Assembly (NCBI GenBank): GCA_964001305.1
Contig: CAXFAI010000029.1
Location: 1-64,000, forward strand
DNA length: 64,000 nt
Origin: CAJXMH01 sp964001305
Lineage (GTDB): Bacteria; Bacteroidota; Bacteroidia; Flavobacteriales_E; Vicingaceae
Direction: 5' to 3'
Shown: piece after piece, positions 16,242-25,497 of the stretch
How the letters are laid out: each line of letters starts with the position of its first letter
Numbering within the stretch: position 1 is the first letter of the stretch
The notes under the pieces: model-generated
The model's input: only the letters and a program-made list of their open reading frames with translations
What the model was told of the DNA's origin: nothing
Database searches by the model: none
Made by a program: the position numbers and the translations under genes

Positions 16242-18663
16242 GAAAGAGAAAAAAAGTTTTGGGAAGTGGATCGCCTTATTTTGGTCTATTTTCTTTTTAG
16301 GAATTGGACTATCCATTTTCTTGCTATATGCATCGGCCAACGTAATACTTGGTTTTGACCCTTTGCCCACATTTGAACAATTAGAGAACCCAAAGAGCAA
16401 TTTAGCGACTGAAGTTTATACAGAAGACCGTGAGATATTGGGTAAGTACTTCTATCAAAATCGGGTAAATGTTCAATATGAGGACTTAGACACCAACCTG
16501 GTAAACGCCTTAATTGCTACAGAAGACGAACGTTATTACGAACATTCTGGAGTTGACTTAAAAGGGCTTGCAAGAGCAGTTTTAAATTTTGGCAAAAGCG
16601 GTGGTGCGAGTACCATAACGCAGCAATTATCTAAAATGCTATTTTCTGCAGCACCAAAAAATACGATTGAACGCTTGATGCAAAAAATGCAAGAGTGGAT
16701 CATTTCTGCACAACTTGAGCGAAGGTATACCAAAAATGAAATCGTTGCAATGTACTTCAACCGATTTGACTTTATCAATAATGCAGTAGGTATAAAATCT
16801 GCCGCAAACGTTTATTTTGATTCAAATCCTGACAGTTTAAGAATTGAGCAAGCAGCCATGTTGGTTGGCATGCTTAAAAACCCATCTTTATTTAACCCAC
16901 TAAGGTTTGAAGAAAAAACTTTGGAAAGAAGAAATGTGGTTTTGTTTCAAATGAAAAGGAATGGCTATATCAGTCAAGACGCCTATGATAGTTTAAAGTT
17001 CCTTCCGCTAGGTTTAAGCTATTCGAGAGTGGATCATAAAAAAGGAATTGCACCTTATTTTAGAGAAATACTTCGGGCAGAACTAAAAAAAGTATTTAAT
17101 GAAAAAGATAAAGACGGAAACTATGTTTTAGTCAAAGACAATGGTGAGCCTTACGACATATATAGCGATGGATTAAAAATTTATACCACCTTGAATTATA
17201 AGATGCAGCAGTATGCAGAATGGGCGGTAAAAGAACATTTGAGCTATCAATTACAAAATGACTTTTTTGATGACTTAAAAAAGAAGAAAAATGCTCCTTT
17301 TGATTATCGTGTTTCTCAATCGGAAATAGAACGTATTATGAATTCGGCTTTAAAACGAAGTGAACGCTACTTGATAATGAGTGGAAAGCAATGTGGGAAT
17401 TGTGGAAGAAGAGGTCGTTTTTTAGAAGAAATTGAGCTAGAAGGTAAAAGTTACGTTCATTGTAAAGCAGGAGATTGCGAACACGATACACCCATCTTTT
17501 CTGAGGATAGTATTCTTGCCACTTTTGACAGACCTACCAAAATGAAAGTCTTTTCTTGGCAAGGAGAAATTGATACCGTAATGAGTCCCATGGACAGTAT
17601 TCGTTACTACAAGAGTTTTCTGCAAGCAGGTTTAATGTCTATGGACCCGCAAACTGGCTACATAAAAGCTTGGGTTGGGGGAATAGATTATGACCATTTT
17701 GCTTATGATCATGTAAAACAGGGACGAAGACAAGTAGGCTCTACCTTTAAACCGTTTGTTTATGCCGTTGCCATTGACGAAGGTTATTCACCATGCTATG
17801 AGGTGCCAAATGTCCCAGTAACTTTTAAGAAAGGAGAATTTGGCCTTTTAAAGGATTGGACACCTAGCAATGAAGGCGATAAATATGGGTACAATGTATC
17901 TCTAAAGTACGGACTTGCAAACTCTATGAACACCATTACTGCATGGGTTATGAAACAGTTTGGGCCAACTCGGGTAATTGAAATGGCCAGATCTATGGGC
18001 GTAGAGGCACCATTAGATACCGTTGTTTCTCTTGCTTTAGGTGTTGCCGATGTTTCTGTATTTGAAATGACTGGTGCTTTTTCCACATTTGCCAATAAGG
18101 GAGTTTGGACAGAGCCTATTTTCTTGACTCGAATTGAAGATAAAGATGGAAACATTATCAAGCAATATGTTCCAAAAACAAGGGAAGCATTAAGTGAAGA
18201 AAAAGCGTATGTCATGCTTAATCTATTAGAAGGTGTAACTTCTTATAACTACAATGAGGACTTGGATAAAAATGTTGGAGGTACAGGAATACGTATTCGA
18301 TTTAGCCCAACTGAAGATAGGCCTTATGCGGGAATTAAGTATCCTGTTGCCGGAAAAACCGGAACAACTCAAAATAACTCTGATGGCTGGTTTATTGGTG
18401 CAACACCTGATTTAGTAACAGGGGTTTGGGTAGGTGCTGAAGATCGAAGTGTTCGATTTAGATATACGACCGATGGACAAGGAGCTAACACAGGATTGCC
18501 TATTTGGGCTTATTATATGAAAAAGGTATATGCAGATTCTACCTTAAACATTTCAACAGAAGAATTTGAAAAGCCTGAACAACCATTGAGAATTATTTTA
18601 GATTGTGAACTTTATAAAAAGCAAAATAGCTTTGGCTCAAGTAATGACGAAAACTTTCAATAA
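16234..18663 (+). CDS. Bifunctional penicillin-binding protein 1A (class A PBP)
   Basis: 809 aa inner-membrane protein that polymerises and cross-links peptidoglycan. A membrane anchor (about 9-36) is followed by a GT51 domain with EDERYYEHSGVDLKG (catalytic Glu, about 93-107) and GGASTITQQLSKML. The transpeptidase has SxxK in GSTFKPFVY, SxN in YGLANSMNT and KTG in AGKTGTTQN. Between the domains is an insertion holding four Cys (C387, C390, C410, C415), which looks like a zinc ribbon or a disulfide pair. GTG start overlaps gldH. The next gene follows after nine bases. Confidence 0.95.
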   Translation: MSKKEKKSFGKWIALFWSIFFLGIGLSIFLLYASANVILGFDPLPTFEQLENPKSNLATEVYTEDREILGKYFYQNRVNVQYEDLDTNLVNALIATEDERYYEHSGVDLKGLARAVLNFGKSGGASTITQQLSKMLFSAAPKNTIERLMQKMQEWIISAQLERRYTKNEIVAMYFNRFDFINNAVGIKSAANVYFDSNPDSLRIEQAAMLVGMLKNPSLFNPLRFEEKTLERRNVVLFQMKRNGYISQDAYDSLKFLPLGLSYSRVDHKKGIAPYFREILRAELKKVFNEKDKDGNYVLVKDNGEPYDIYSDGLKIYTTLNYKMQQYAEWAVKEHLSYQLQNDFFDDLKKKKNAPFDYRVSQSEIERIMNSALKRSERYLIMSGKQCGNCGRRGRFLEEIELEGKSYVHCKAGDCEHDTPIFSEDSILATFDRPTKMKVFSWQGEIDTVMSPMDSIRYYKSFLQAGLMSMDPQTGYIKAWVGGIDYDHFAYDHVKQGRRQVGSTFKPFVYAVAIDEGYSPCYEVPNVPVTFKKGEFGLLKDWTPSNEGDKYGYNVSLKYGLANSMNTITAWVMKQFGPTRVIEMARSMGVEAPLDTVVSLALGVADVSVFEMTGAFSTFANKGVWTEPIFLTRIEDKDGNIIKQYVPKTREALSEEKAYVMLNLLEGVTSYNYNEDLDKNVGGTGIRIRFSPTEDRPYAGIKYPVAGKTGTTQNNSDGWFIGATPDLVTGVWVGAEDRSVRFRYTTDGQGANTGLPIWAYYMKKVYADSTLNISTEEFEKPEQPLRIILDCELYKKQNSFGSSNDENFQ

Positions 18664-18672
18664 AATAGTACT

Positions 18673-19368
18673 ATGAATAAAGTTGTAAAAGATGCTGAAG
18701 AAGCAATAGCAGGAATTGAAAAAGGAATGACCTTAATGCTAGGTGGCTTTGGTCTTTGTGGAATTCCGGAAAAGTGTATTGCAGCTTTGGCAAACCGTCC
18801 TGAAATTAATGAACTCACTTGTATTTCAAACAATGCTGGTGTAGACGATTTTGGTTTAGGACTATTGCTACAGAATCGTCAAATCAAAAAGATGATTTCT
18901 TCTTATGTAGGAGAAAATGATGAATTTGAAAGACAAATGCTCAGTGGTGAATTGGATGTTGAACTAACTCCTCAAGGAACATTAGCTGAAAAGTGCAGAG
19001 CAGGAGGAGCAGGAATACCCGCCTTTTTTACCCCAACAGGATATGGAACTGAGATAGCTGAAGGAAAAGAAGTAAGGGAGTACAATGGAAAAAAATACAT
19101 TTTAGAAGAAAGTTTGACCTCTGACTTTTCGATTGTTAAGGCATGGAAGGGAGATACTAAGGGAAATTTAATTTTTAAAGCTACTGCTAGAAACTTTAAT
19201 CCGGTAATGGCTATGGCAGGAAAAATAACCATAGCAGAAGTAGAAGAGTTAGTTGAGCCAGGAGAACTTAACCCTAATGAAATTCACACACCGGGTATTT
19301 ATGTGCATCGCATATTTGAAGGGAAGAATTACGAGAAAAGAATTGAACAAAGAACTGTAAGCCAATAA
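18673..19368 (+). CDS. scoA: 3-oxoacid CoA-transferase subunit A
   Basis: 231 aa, alpha subunit of a succinyl-CoA:3-ketoacid (or acetate) CoA-transferase. The family-I glycine loop appears as LMLGGFGLCGIP (about 20-31), followed by SNNAGVDDFGLGLLL, CRAGGAGIPAFFTPTGYGT and the SDFSIVKAWKGD strand. Such enzymes activate ketone bodies and short acids in the cytoplasm. Subunit B follows after nine bases. The substrate is inferred; the gene symbol follows common annotation and atoD is an alternative. Confidence 0.93.
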   Translation: MNKVVKDAEEAIAGIEKGMTLMLGGFGLCGIPEKCIAALANRPEINELTCISNNAGVDDFGLGLLLQNRQIKKMISSYVGENDEFERQMLSGELDVELTPQGTLAEKCRAGGAGIPAFFTPTGYGTEIAEGKEVREYNGKKYILEESLTSDFSIVKAWKGDTKGNLIFKATARNFNPVMAMAGKITIAEVEELVEPGELNPNEIHTPGIYVHRIFEGKNYEKRIEQRTVSQ

Positions 19369-19377
19369 ACAAGCGTT

Positions 19378-20031
19378 ATGATTGACAAGAACGGAATTGC
19401 AAAACGTATAGCACAAGAATTAAAAGATGGCTGGTATGTAAACCTTGGAATTGGTATTCCAACTTTAGTAGCTAATTACATTCCAGAAGGAATTGATGTT
19501 ACCTTACAATCAGAAAATGGTTTGTTAGGCATGGGACCTTTTCCAACAGAAGATGAAGTAGATGCTGACTTAATAAATGCAGGTAAACAAACCATTACTA
19601 CTCGTCCAGGTTCTGTATTTTTTCATTCAGCAGAAAGCTTTGCCATGATTCGCGGAGGCAAAGTTCAGCTTACTGTTTTAGGAGCCATGGAGGTAGACCA
19701 AAATGGAGACATTGCCAACTGGAAAATTCCTGGTAAAATGGTAAAAGGAATGGGCGGCGCAATGGACTTGGTAGCTTCTGCTGAAAACATCATAGTAGCC
19801 ATGATGCACACTAATAAAAGAGGCGATTCAAAGCTCCTCAAAAAGTGCACATTGCCTTTAACCGGAGTAAACTGCATTACCAAGGTAGTAACTAACATGG
19901 CGGTGCTTGAAGTAAAAGATGGCTCATTTGTTTTAAAAGAAAGAGCTCCAGGAGTAAGTGTTGAGGAAATTAAAGCAGCTACTGAAGGTGACCTCATTGT
20001 TGAAGGTGATATTCCAGAGATGAAGATTTAA
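19378..20031 (+). CDS. scoB: 3-oxoacid CoA-transferase subunit B
   Basis: 217 aa beta subunit. The catalytic Glu is in SENGLLGMGPFP (about 41-52), which forms the CoA thioester during the ping-pong cycle. GKQTITTRPGSVFFHSAESFAMIRGG and TVLGAMEVDQNGDIANW follow as in SCOT-type subunits. It works as a heteromer with the product of the previous gene. The next gene, a membrane protein of unrelated role, starts ten bases after its stop, so the run of plus-strand genes is not broken here. Confidence 0.94.
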   Translation: MIDKNGIAKRIAQELKDGWYVNLGIGIPTLVANYIPEGIDVTLQSENGLLGMGPFPTEDEVDADLINAGKQTITTRPGSVFFHSAESFAMIRGGKVQLTVLGAMEVDQNGDIANWKIPGKMVKGMGGAMDLVASAENIIVAMMHTNKRGDSKLLKKCTLPLTGVNCITKVVTNMAVLEVKDGSFVLKERAPGVSVEEIKAATEGDLIVEGDIPEMKI

Positions 20032-20041
20032 TTTATTCACC

Positions 20042-21901
20042 ATGTCATTTTTACCTCAAAAAAATCGCTTTAGCTATATAGCAGTTTTGTTTACGGTTGC
20101 TGTACTTATCACGGTACACCTTAGAAATAACACTTGGGATAATCAACCAAAAGCGAATAGTTTTGACTGGGATAACTTTGGTTATTACTTATACCTCCCT
20201 GCTATTATAGAAAGCGGAGATCTTCATACACTAGAAACCACATCAAACTATTTTGAAGCAGTAAAGCCATCCTATAGTTTCTATCAGGTAAAGTATGTTG
20301 ACGAAAACCCAGTGATTGTTTACCCAATGGGATTGGCCATGTTTTATGCTCCGCCTTATATAGCTACAAAAGCAGTCATGTCTGTTGTTTATAGTGACTA
20401 TAGCAGTTTTGATCGGCCGTTTCACATAGTAATTTCACTTTGGTGTTTTGCCTTTGTAATTTATTCCATCTTTTTACTTCGTAAAATATTATTGAGGTAT
20501 TTCAAAGATTCGATTGTCGCTCTTTCCATTTTGATTCTAATTTTTGGAACCAACACCTTTTTTTACCAAGCTTACTTTCCTCAAATTGTCCACCCTATTT
20601 TATGGGGGCTGTACTTGGTATTTCTTGATTTAACAATCAAATGGCATGAAAAACAAAGTATTCGAAATAGCATACTAGTTGGGCTCACATTTTCACTTTG
20701 CATGCTAATAAGGCCGTCAAGTTTTTTCTTGCTCATCATTTTTTCACTTTGGGGGATTCACTCTATTAAAGACCTTCCAAGTCGAATCCTATGGTATTTA
20801 GGTAAAATAAAGTTTTTAGTCGTTATTGCAGTATCCGGGTTTCTTCTGACTATACCGCAACTTCTTTACTGGAAAATGCAAACTGGTGATTATTTTCATT
20901 TTAGCTATGCAGTAGATTGGTTTGATTTTTCACAACCGCAAATCAAAAATGGATTCTTTGGCTTTCGCACAGGTTGGGCATTTCACCACCCGGTTGTGCT
21001 CTTAATTTTGGTTGGACTTTTTACTTTATTTCAAAAAAGAAACCAATACGGACTTCCTATTTTAATTGCCACCATTGCACAAGTTTGGTTTATTCTTAGC
21101 TGGAGTAATTATTGGTATGGTTCAGGATTCGGACATCGTGGTTTTACAGAATATCAAGCCTTGCTTGTATTTCCTTTAGCAAGTTGTATTAATTATAGTT
21201 TCAGACAAATAAAAATTGTGAAAATAATGGCCTTAAGTCTATTCATTGGCTTGGCATTAATAGGCGTTTTAAGGGTATATCAATATAGCATAGGAGTTTG
21301 GGGAATGTCGAACATTTCTGAAAAATATGCTAAGGAAAACTACTTTGCATTAAGTGCTCAAACGGTTAATCGGGATTTGTTAGACCCTAGTTGGGCTGGG
21401 GATGATGTGCTTCGTCAAAAGCTACAAGAAATGCCATCTAAGTTTGTAACTCATACTGTATATAAACAGGACTTTGAAGAATTGGGCTACTTAAACGAGA
21501 CAATCTACAATGAAGAACAAGGGCAATGCTTTCAATTAAGTCCTGAAGTTTCGTTTACGCCAGCATACCGAAGCTTTTACCATATACTAGAAAGCCGAGC
21601 AGGAAGTGGGGTTGAATTAAGTTGCAAGATTAACCCCACAGCAAACAATGAAGGAAAAAAAGCTTATTTGGTTTTTGAGGTAATGGATGTTGAATTAAAA
21701 ATGAGATATTATTACAGTTCTATTGCAATTGATTTTAATCAATTAGAACAGTTCAAATGGTCAACGCAATCGGTAATAAGAGATCTTCCGGATATCCGAT
21801 TTCATGATGACATTTATTCTATTTATGTTTATAACCCTGATGGTGCTAGTTTTCTTGTTGATGATATAGAATTAAAATCCATCGCCTATCAGTATCCTTA
21901 A
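20042..21901 (+). CDS. Large membrane protein, GT-C glycosyltransferase-like, with C-terminal extracytoplasmic domain
   Basis: 619 aa. About eleven hydrophobic helices fill residues 10-420. A first periplasmic loop holds FDWDNFGYYLYLPAI and later VYPMGLAMFYAPPYI, a Pro-rich loop seen in GT-C transferases; a late loop has SNYWYGSGFGHRGFTEYQ. The last 190 residues are soluble and beta-rich (SRAGSGVELSCKINP..., PDGASFLVDDIEL), like a carbohydrate-binding sandwich; that is inference. It precedes a GT2 enzyme by three bases and probably works with it, the GT2 charging a lipid carrier that this protein uses. Confidence 0.65.
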   Translation: MSFLPQKNRFSYIAVLFTVAVLITVHLRNNTWDNQPKANSFDWDNFGYYLYLPAIIESGDLHTLETTSNYFEAVKPSYSFYQVKYVDENPVIVYPMGLAMFYAPPYIATKAVMSVVYSDYSSFDRPFHIVISLWCFAFVIYSIFLLRKILLRYFKDSIVALSILILIFGTNTFFYQAYFPQIVHPILWGLYLVFLDLTIKWHEKQSIRNSILVGLTFSLCMLIRPSSFFLLIIFSLWGIHSIKDLPSRILWYLGKIKFLVVIAVSGFLLTIPQLLYWKMQTGDYFHFSYAVDWFDFSQPQIKNGFFGFRTGWAFHHPVVLLILVGLFTLFQKRNQYGLPILIATIAQVWFILSWSNYWYGSGFGHRGFTEYQALLVFPLASCINYSFRQIKIVKIMALSLFIGLALIGVLRVYQYSIGVWGMSNISEKYAKENYFALSAQTVNRDLLDPSWAGDDVLRQKLQEMPSKFVTHTVYKQDFEELGYLNETIYNEEQGQCFQLSPEVSFTPAYRSFYHILESRAGSGVELSCKINPTANNEGKKAYLVFEVMDVELKMRYYYSSIAIDFNQLEQFKWSTQSVIRDLPDIRFHDDIYSIYVYNPDGASFLVDDIELKSIAYQYP

Positions 21902-21904
21902 AGT

Positions 21905-22615
21905 ATGACAATAAAGACGCTATCTATATTAATTCCTGCATATAACGAAGCCCGTACAATTCATTTGATTCTGGAAAGAATTAAGGCAGTTCAATTGGTT
22001 AATGACATTAAAAAAGAACTAATTATTGTAAACGATTGCTCTACAGATGATACTGTTCAAGCTGTAGAAAAATATCAAAGCGAAAACCCTGATCTTCCTA
22101 TTCAACTTTTCAATCAGGAAAAAAATCAAGGAAAAGGTGCCGCTATTCATAAAGCAATTGAATTGGCTAGTGGAGAATACTTAGTAGTACAAGATGCAGA
22201 TTTAGAGTACGACCCAAGAGAATACAATGATTTATTGAGACCGATTGTTGAAGGAAATGCAGATGTGGTATATGGGTCACGATTTTTAGGAGGTAATCCG
22301 CACCGGATTCTATTCTTCTGGCACTCTATAGGAAATAAGTTCTTGACATTTTTGTCGAACATGTTTACCAATCTCAATTTAACAGATATGGAAACTTGTT
22401 ATAAAATGATTCGTTCAGACATTGCGAAAGGCCTAAAACTAAAAGAAAAAAGATTTGGTTTTGAGCCAGAACTTACCGCCAAACTAGCAAAAATTCCAAA
22501 AATTAGAATTTATGAAGTAGGTATTTCATACTATGGAAGAACCTATGAAGAAGGCAAGAAAATTGGTTGGAAAGATGGTTTTAGAGCAATTTATTGTATC
22601 ATGAAATATCACTAG
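21905..22615 (+). CDS. Family 2 glycosyltransferase, polyprenyl-phosphate sugar synthase-like
   Basis: 236 aa, single GT-A domain. LSILIPAYNEARTI opens the fold, IIVNDCSTDDT binds the nucleotide, NQGKGAAIHKAIELASGEY follows, and QDADLEYDP carries the DxD metal site (about 98-106). ADVVYGSRFLGG and the late MIRSDIAKGLKLKEKRFGFEPE segment are typical of dolichyl/undecaprenyl-phosphate mannose or glucose synthases. It lacks the C-terminal membrane helices of some members. It likely supplies lipid-linked sugar to the preceding GT-C-like protein. The next gene's ATG follows its TAG directly. Confidence 0.9.
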   Translation: MTIKTLSILIPAYNEARTIHLILERIKAVQLVNDIKKELIIVNDCSTDDTVQAVEKYQSENPDLPIQLFNQEKNQGKGAAIHKAIELASGEYLVVQDADLEYDPREYNDLLRPIVEGNADVVYGSRFLGGNPHRILFFWHSIGNKFLTFLSNMFTNLNLTDMETCYKMIRSDIAKGLKLKEKRFGFEPELTAKLAKIPKIRIYEVGISYYGRTYEEGKKIGWKDGFRAIYCIMKYH

Positions 22616-24040
22616 ATGGTATTTAGTAGTGTCATTTTTCTTTTTTTCTTTCTTCCTTTATTTCTTATTGTCTATCACTTTATAGACCATAAGTATAAAA
22701 ATGGCTTTACTCTTCTTTCAAGTCTCTTGTTTTATGCATGGGGCTCGCCCGACTTTTTGTTGATTGCTCTTGCTTCAATAGCAATTGACTTTTTTATTAT
22801 CAAACAGATGGATACGCTTGAAGAAGGTAGAAAAAAATTTATTTTCTTGTGGCTATCTATTTTGCTAAACACCTTAATACTGCTCTACTTCAAGTACGCA
22901 AACTTCTTTATTGAAAATGTCAATCAGGTCTTAGTCCAATGGGTTGATCATCCAATAAAATGGACTAAAATTATACTTCCAATTGGTATTAGTTTTTACA
23001 CTTTTCAAAAGATTAGCTACTCGGTTGATATCTATAAAAAAGTAAAGCCCCCACTTCAAAAACTTTCGGACTACGCTTTGTATATTATGTTGTTTCCACA
23101 GCTAATTGCAGGCCCTATAGTGAGGTATAAAGAAATTGCCGAACAGATTACAAAGCGTGTACATGACAACCATCATGAAAAGCTTATTGGGGTTTTTCGA
23201 TTTTCAATTGGACTGGCTAAAAAAATGCTAATAGCCAATGTAGTTGGAAAAGAAGCGGATGCCATATTTGCATTAAATTCCATTGACATTTCCTCTACAC
23301 AAGCGTGGATAGGCATCATTTGCTATACTTTTCAAATTTATTTTGACTTTTCGGCTTACTCAGATATGGCCATCGGATTGGGAAAAATGATGGGCTTTTC
23401 CTTCCCCGAAAACTTTAACAGTCCATATACTTCTAAAAGTATTACTGAGTTTTGGCAAAGGTGGCACATTACCCTTGGAAGCTGGATGCGAGACTACTTA
23501 TACATTCCCCTAGGAGGAAATAGAGTTAAATCTAAACTTCGCTTATACAGCAACTTATGGGTAGTTTTCTTAATATCAGGGTTATGGCATGGAGCTTCAT
23601 GGAATTTTATTGTCTGGGGAGCTTTTCATGGAACATTTCTAGTTCTAGACAGATTATTTTTATTGAAAATCACAAGCAAGCTACCTACATTTTTTAGTAT
23701 CCTCTTAACCTTTTTTATTTCCATAAATGGCTGGGTTCTTTTTCGCGCTGATACTTTAACAGAAGCCGCAACATTTTATAAGTCGATGTATGCTTTTAAC
23801 TTTGATTTCCCATATTATATTTTTACTAGTGATGAGCCTTGGATTATTATAAGCGTAGCAATTTTATTAAGCTTTGGCTCACTTTGGAAGCAACTGTATG
23901 CAGCATACAATCGCTTTATTAATAGTCAAACAGCTAGAACAAATGTTTTCAAGCTGCTTTTTAGTTTAACGCTCATTTTCTTCTCGGCAACTGAGATTGT
24001 AAGTTCTTCCTTTAATCCATTTATTTATTTCAGATTTTAA
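22616..24040 (+). CDS. MBOAT family O-acyltransferase (AlgI-like), copy 1
   Basis: 474 aa with about eleven membrane helices. Membrane-bound O-acyltransferases pass acyl groups across the inner membrane for sugar or polymer acylation. The family signature is present: YFDFSAYSDMAIGLGKMMGF, FWQRWHITLGSWMRDYLYIPLGGNR and LWHGASWNFIVWGAFHG, which carries both conserved His residues. The next gene encodes an AlgX/AlgJ-like partner, the usual pairing. A clear paralogue lies at 26802-28223 on the other strand. The acceptor is unknown; a surface glycan is likely from the flanking glycosyltransferases. Confidence 0.93.
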   Translation: MVFSSVIFLFFFLPLFLIVYHFIDHKYKNGFTLLSSLLFYAWGSPDFLLIALASIAIDFFIIKQMDTLEEGRKKFIFLWLSILLNTLILLYFKYANFFIENVNQVLVQWVDHPIKWTKIILPIGISFYTFQKISYSVDIYKKVKPPLQKLSDYALYIMLFPQLIAGPIVRYKEIAEQITKRVHDNHHEKLIGVFRFSIGLAKKMLIANVVGKEADAIFALNSIDISSTQAWIGIICYTFQIYFDFSAYSDMAIGLGKMMGFSFPENFNSPYTSKSITEFWQRWHITLGSWMRDYLYIPLGGNRVKSKLRLYSNLWVVFLISGLWHGASWNFIVWGAFHGTFLVLDRLFLLKITSKLPTFFSILLTFFISINGWVLFRADTLTEAATFYKSMYAFNFDFPYYIFTSDEPWIIISVAILLSFGSLWKQLYAAYNRFINSQTARTNVFKLLFSLTLIFFSATEIVSSSFNPFIYFRF

Positions 24041-24041
24041 G

Positions 24042-25493
24042 ATGAAACAAAGTCTAAGTAAATATTTGTTTATCATTTTCATTGTTGCATTAACAATTCC
24101 AACTTATTTCTACTTTTTTCAAATAGAAGAGCAAACACCGTTAAGTGGCGATTTTCATTTGGAAAAGAAACCGAAATACACAAAGAATGAATTTATAAAT
24201 GGGTCTTTTCAACAAAGAATGGAGTCTCATTTAAAAGATAGCATTGGCTTTCATCATTTTTTTATTCGATTTAACAATCAATGGAAATATTCTGTATTTG
24301 ATAAGATAAACCTGCTAGGGGTTGTCAGAAATGGTAGAACCATGCTTCCATTGGACTATGTTAACACCTATTTAGGGAAAGACTATATTGGAGTTACAGA
24401 ACTTAATTTATATGCTAAGAAACTCAAAGAACTTCAAGATACTTTAGCTAATCACCAAATAAAATTTCTCTTTTTAATAGCACCAGGCAAGGCTGCTATC
24501 TACCCTGAGAAAATCCCGCAATATTTATTGGCGCAAAAAAAAGATTCTACCAATTATGATGTTTTTACACAGCTTTTAGAACAACATGATGTAAACACTA
24601 TTGATTATTTAAAGTACTTCCAGTCCAAAAAGAACACTTTAGAGTCCAAGATTTTTAGCGACAATGGACTTCATTGGTCGGGTAATGCGGTAAGCTATGC
24701 AGCGGATAGTTTAATGAACTATTTGAAATCAAACTTTAATTTAAATGTTCCTAGTATCATTCGAAAAGCGGGTACATATACCGTAGAAGATTATCGATAT
24801 ACGGACTATGACCTAGTTGAATCGATGAATTTAATGCAAAACATAGCCAGAGATACGCTCTATTATCCGGAATTAGAGTTTACTGTTACACCTAGCGAGA
24901 AAAAGCCTGTGCTACTATCTTGCGGTGATAGTTTTTTCCAGAGCTTCGAAGGATTTTATCCTGTTCTAGATTCTTGCTTTTCAGATAGATCCCGTTTTCA
25001 TTTTTACAATGAAATCATAGAATGGCCAGATCGATTTTATGGTTTACACATGCCAGCAGATTATTTAGATCTTGAAATTGAACTTCCTAAAACTGATCTT
25101 GTAATTCTTGAATCGACAGATGAAAACATCAAATTAAAGAGCTTTGTAATGATTGAAAGACTACTCAATCATTACAAAGAAAAAACCTCAATTCGAAAAA
25201 GTCTTTTAGCTCACCTTGAAAACCAAAAAGAAAATCAAAAATTAGCCAAAAAGTACTTTGCTCTTGCTAATTATACCTATGAAGAAATGTTAAGATCCAT
25301 TGCAAAAAGCAAGCTTACAAATGAAGATTTGGATGTATTCAACGATGCTGTTTTAGAGACTATTGAAAAAATAAAGTCAAATAAGAGCTGGTTTGAGGCG
25401 GTTAAGCAACAAGCAATTGATAGAAATATAACAATTGAAGAAGCTTTAAGAATAAATGCTGAATTTACTTTAGAGCAGCTAGATCAACAATAA
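24042..25493 (+). CDS. AlgX/AlgJ-like SGNH-type acetyltransferase partner, copy 1
   Basis: 483 aa, anchored by one N-terminal helix (about 8-27), the rest periplasmic. The SGNH-like domain shows FLIAPGKAAIYPE, the His block NGLHWSGNAVSY and the Ser loop LLSCGDSFFQSFEG. In AlgX the His is preceded by Asp two residues earlier; here that place is Gly, as also in copy 2. These proteins take acyl groups from an MBOAT partner and put them on polysaccharide. The last 45 residues (439-483) form a helical motif with IKSNKSWFEAVKQQA that recurs in the two neighbouring minus-strand proteins. Confidence 0.85.
   Translation: MKQSLSKYLFIIFIVALTIPTYFYFFQIEEQTPLSGDFHLEKKPKYTKNEFINGSFQQRMESHLKDSIGFHHFFIRFNNQWKYSVFDKINLLGVVRNGRTMLPLDYVNTYLGKDYIGVTELNLYAKKLKELQDTLANHQIKFLFLIAPGKAAIYPEKIPQYLLAQKKDSTNYDVFTQLLEQHDVNTIDYLKYFQSKKNTLESKIFSDNGLHWSGNAVSYAADSLMNYLKSNFNLNVPSIIRKAGTYTVEDYRYTDYDLVESMNLMQNIARDTLYYPELEFTVTPSEKKPVLLSCGDSFFQSFEGFYPVLDSCFSDRSRFHFYNEIIEWPDRFYGLHMPADYLDLEIELPKTDLVILESTDENIKLKSFVMIERLLNHYKEKTSIRKSLLAHLENQKENQKLAKKYFALANYTYEEMLRSIAKSKLTNEDLDVFNDAVLETIEKIKSNKSWFEAVKQQAIDRNITIEEALRINAEFTLEQLDQQ
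25356..25490 (+). repeat. Shared helical motif, copy in AlgX-like protein 1
   Basis: Codes for residues 439-483. The pattern is I-x-x-N-x-x-W, then a Lys and Ala about 5-8 residues on, an I/L-x-E-x-x-L turn and a final N/D-A-aromatic block. The same pattern ends the second AlgX-like protein and occurs twice in the lipoprotein at 28234-30444. The similarity is at protein level only. Confidence 0.6.
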
Positions 25494-25497
25494 GAAC

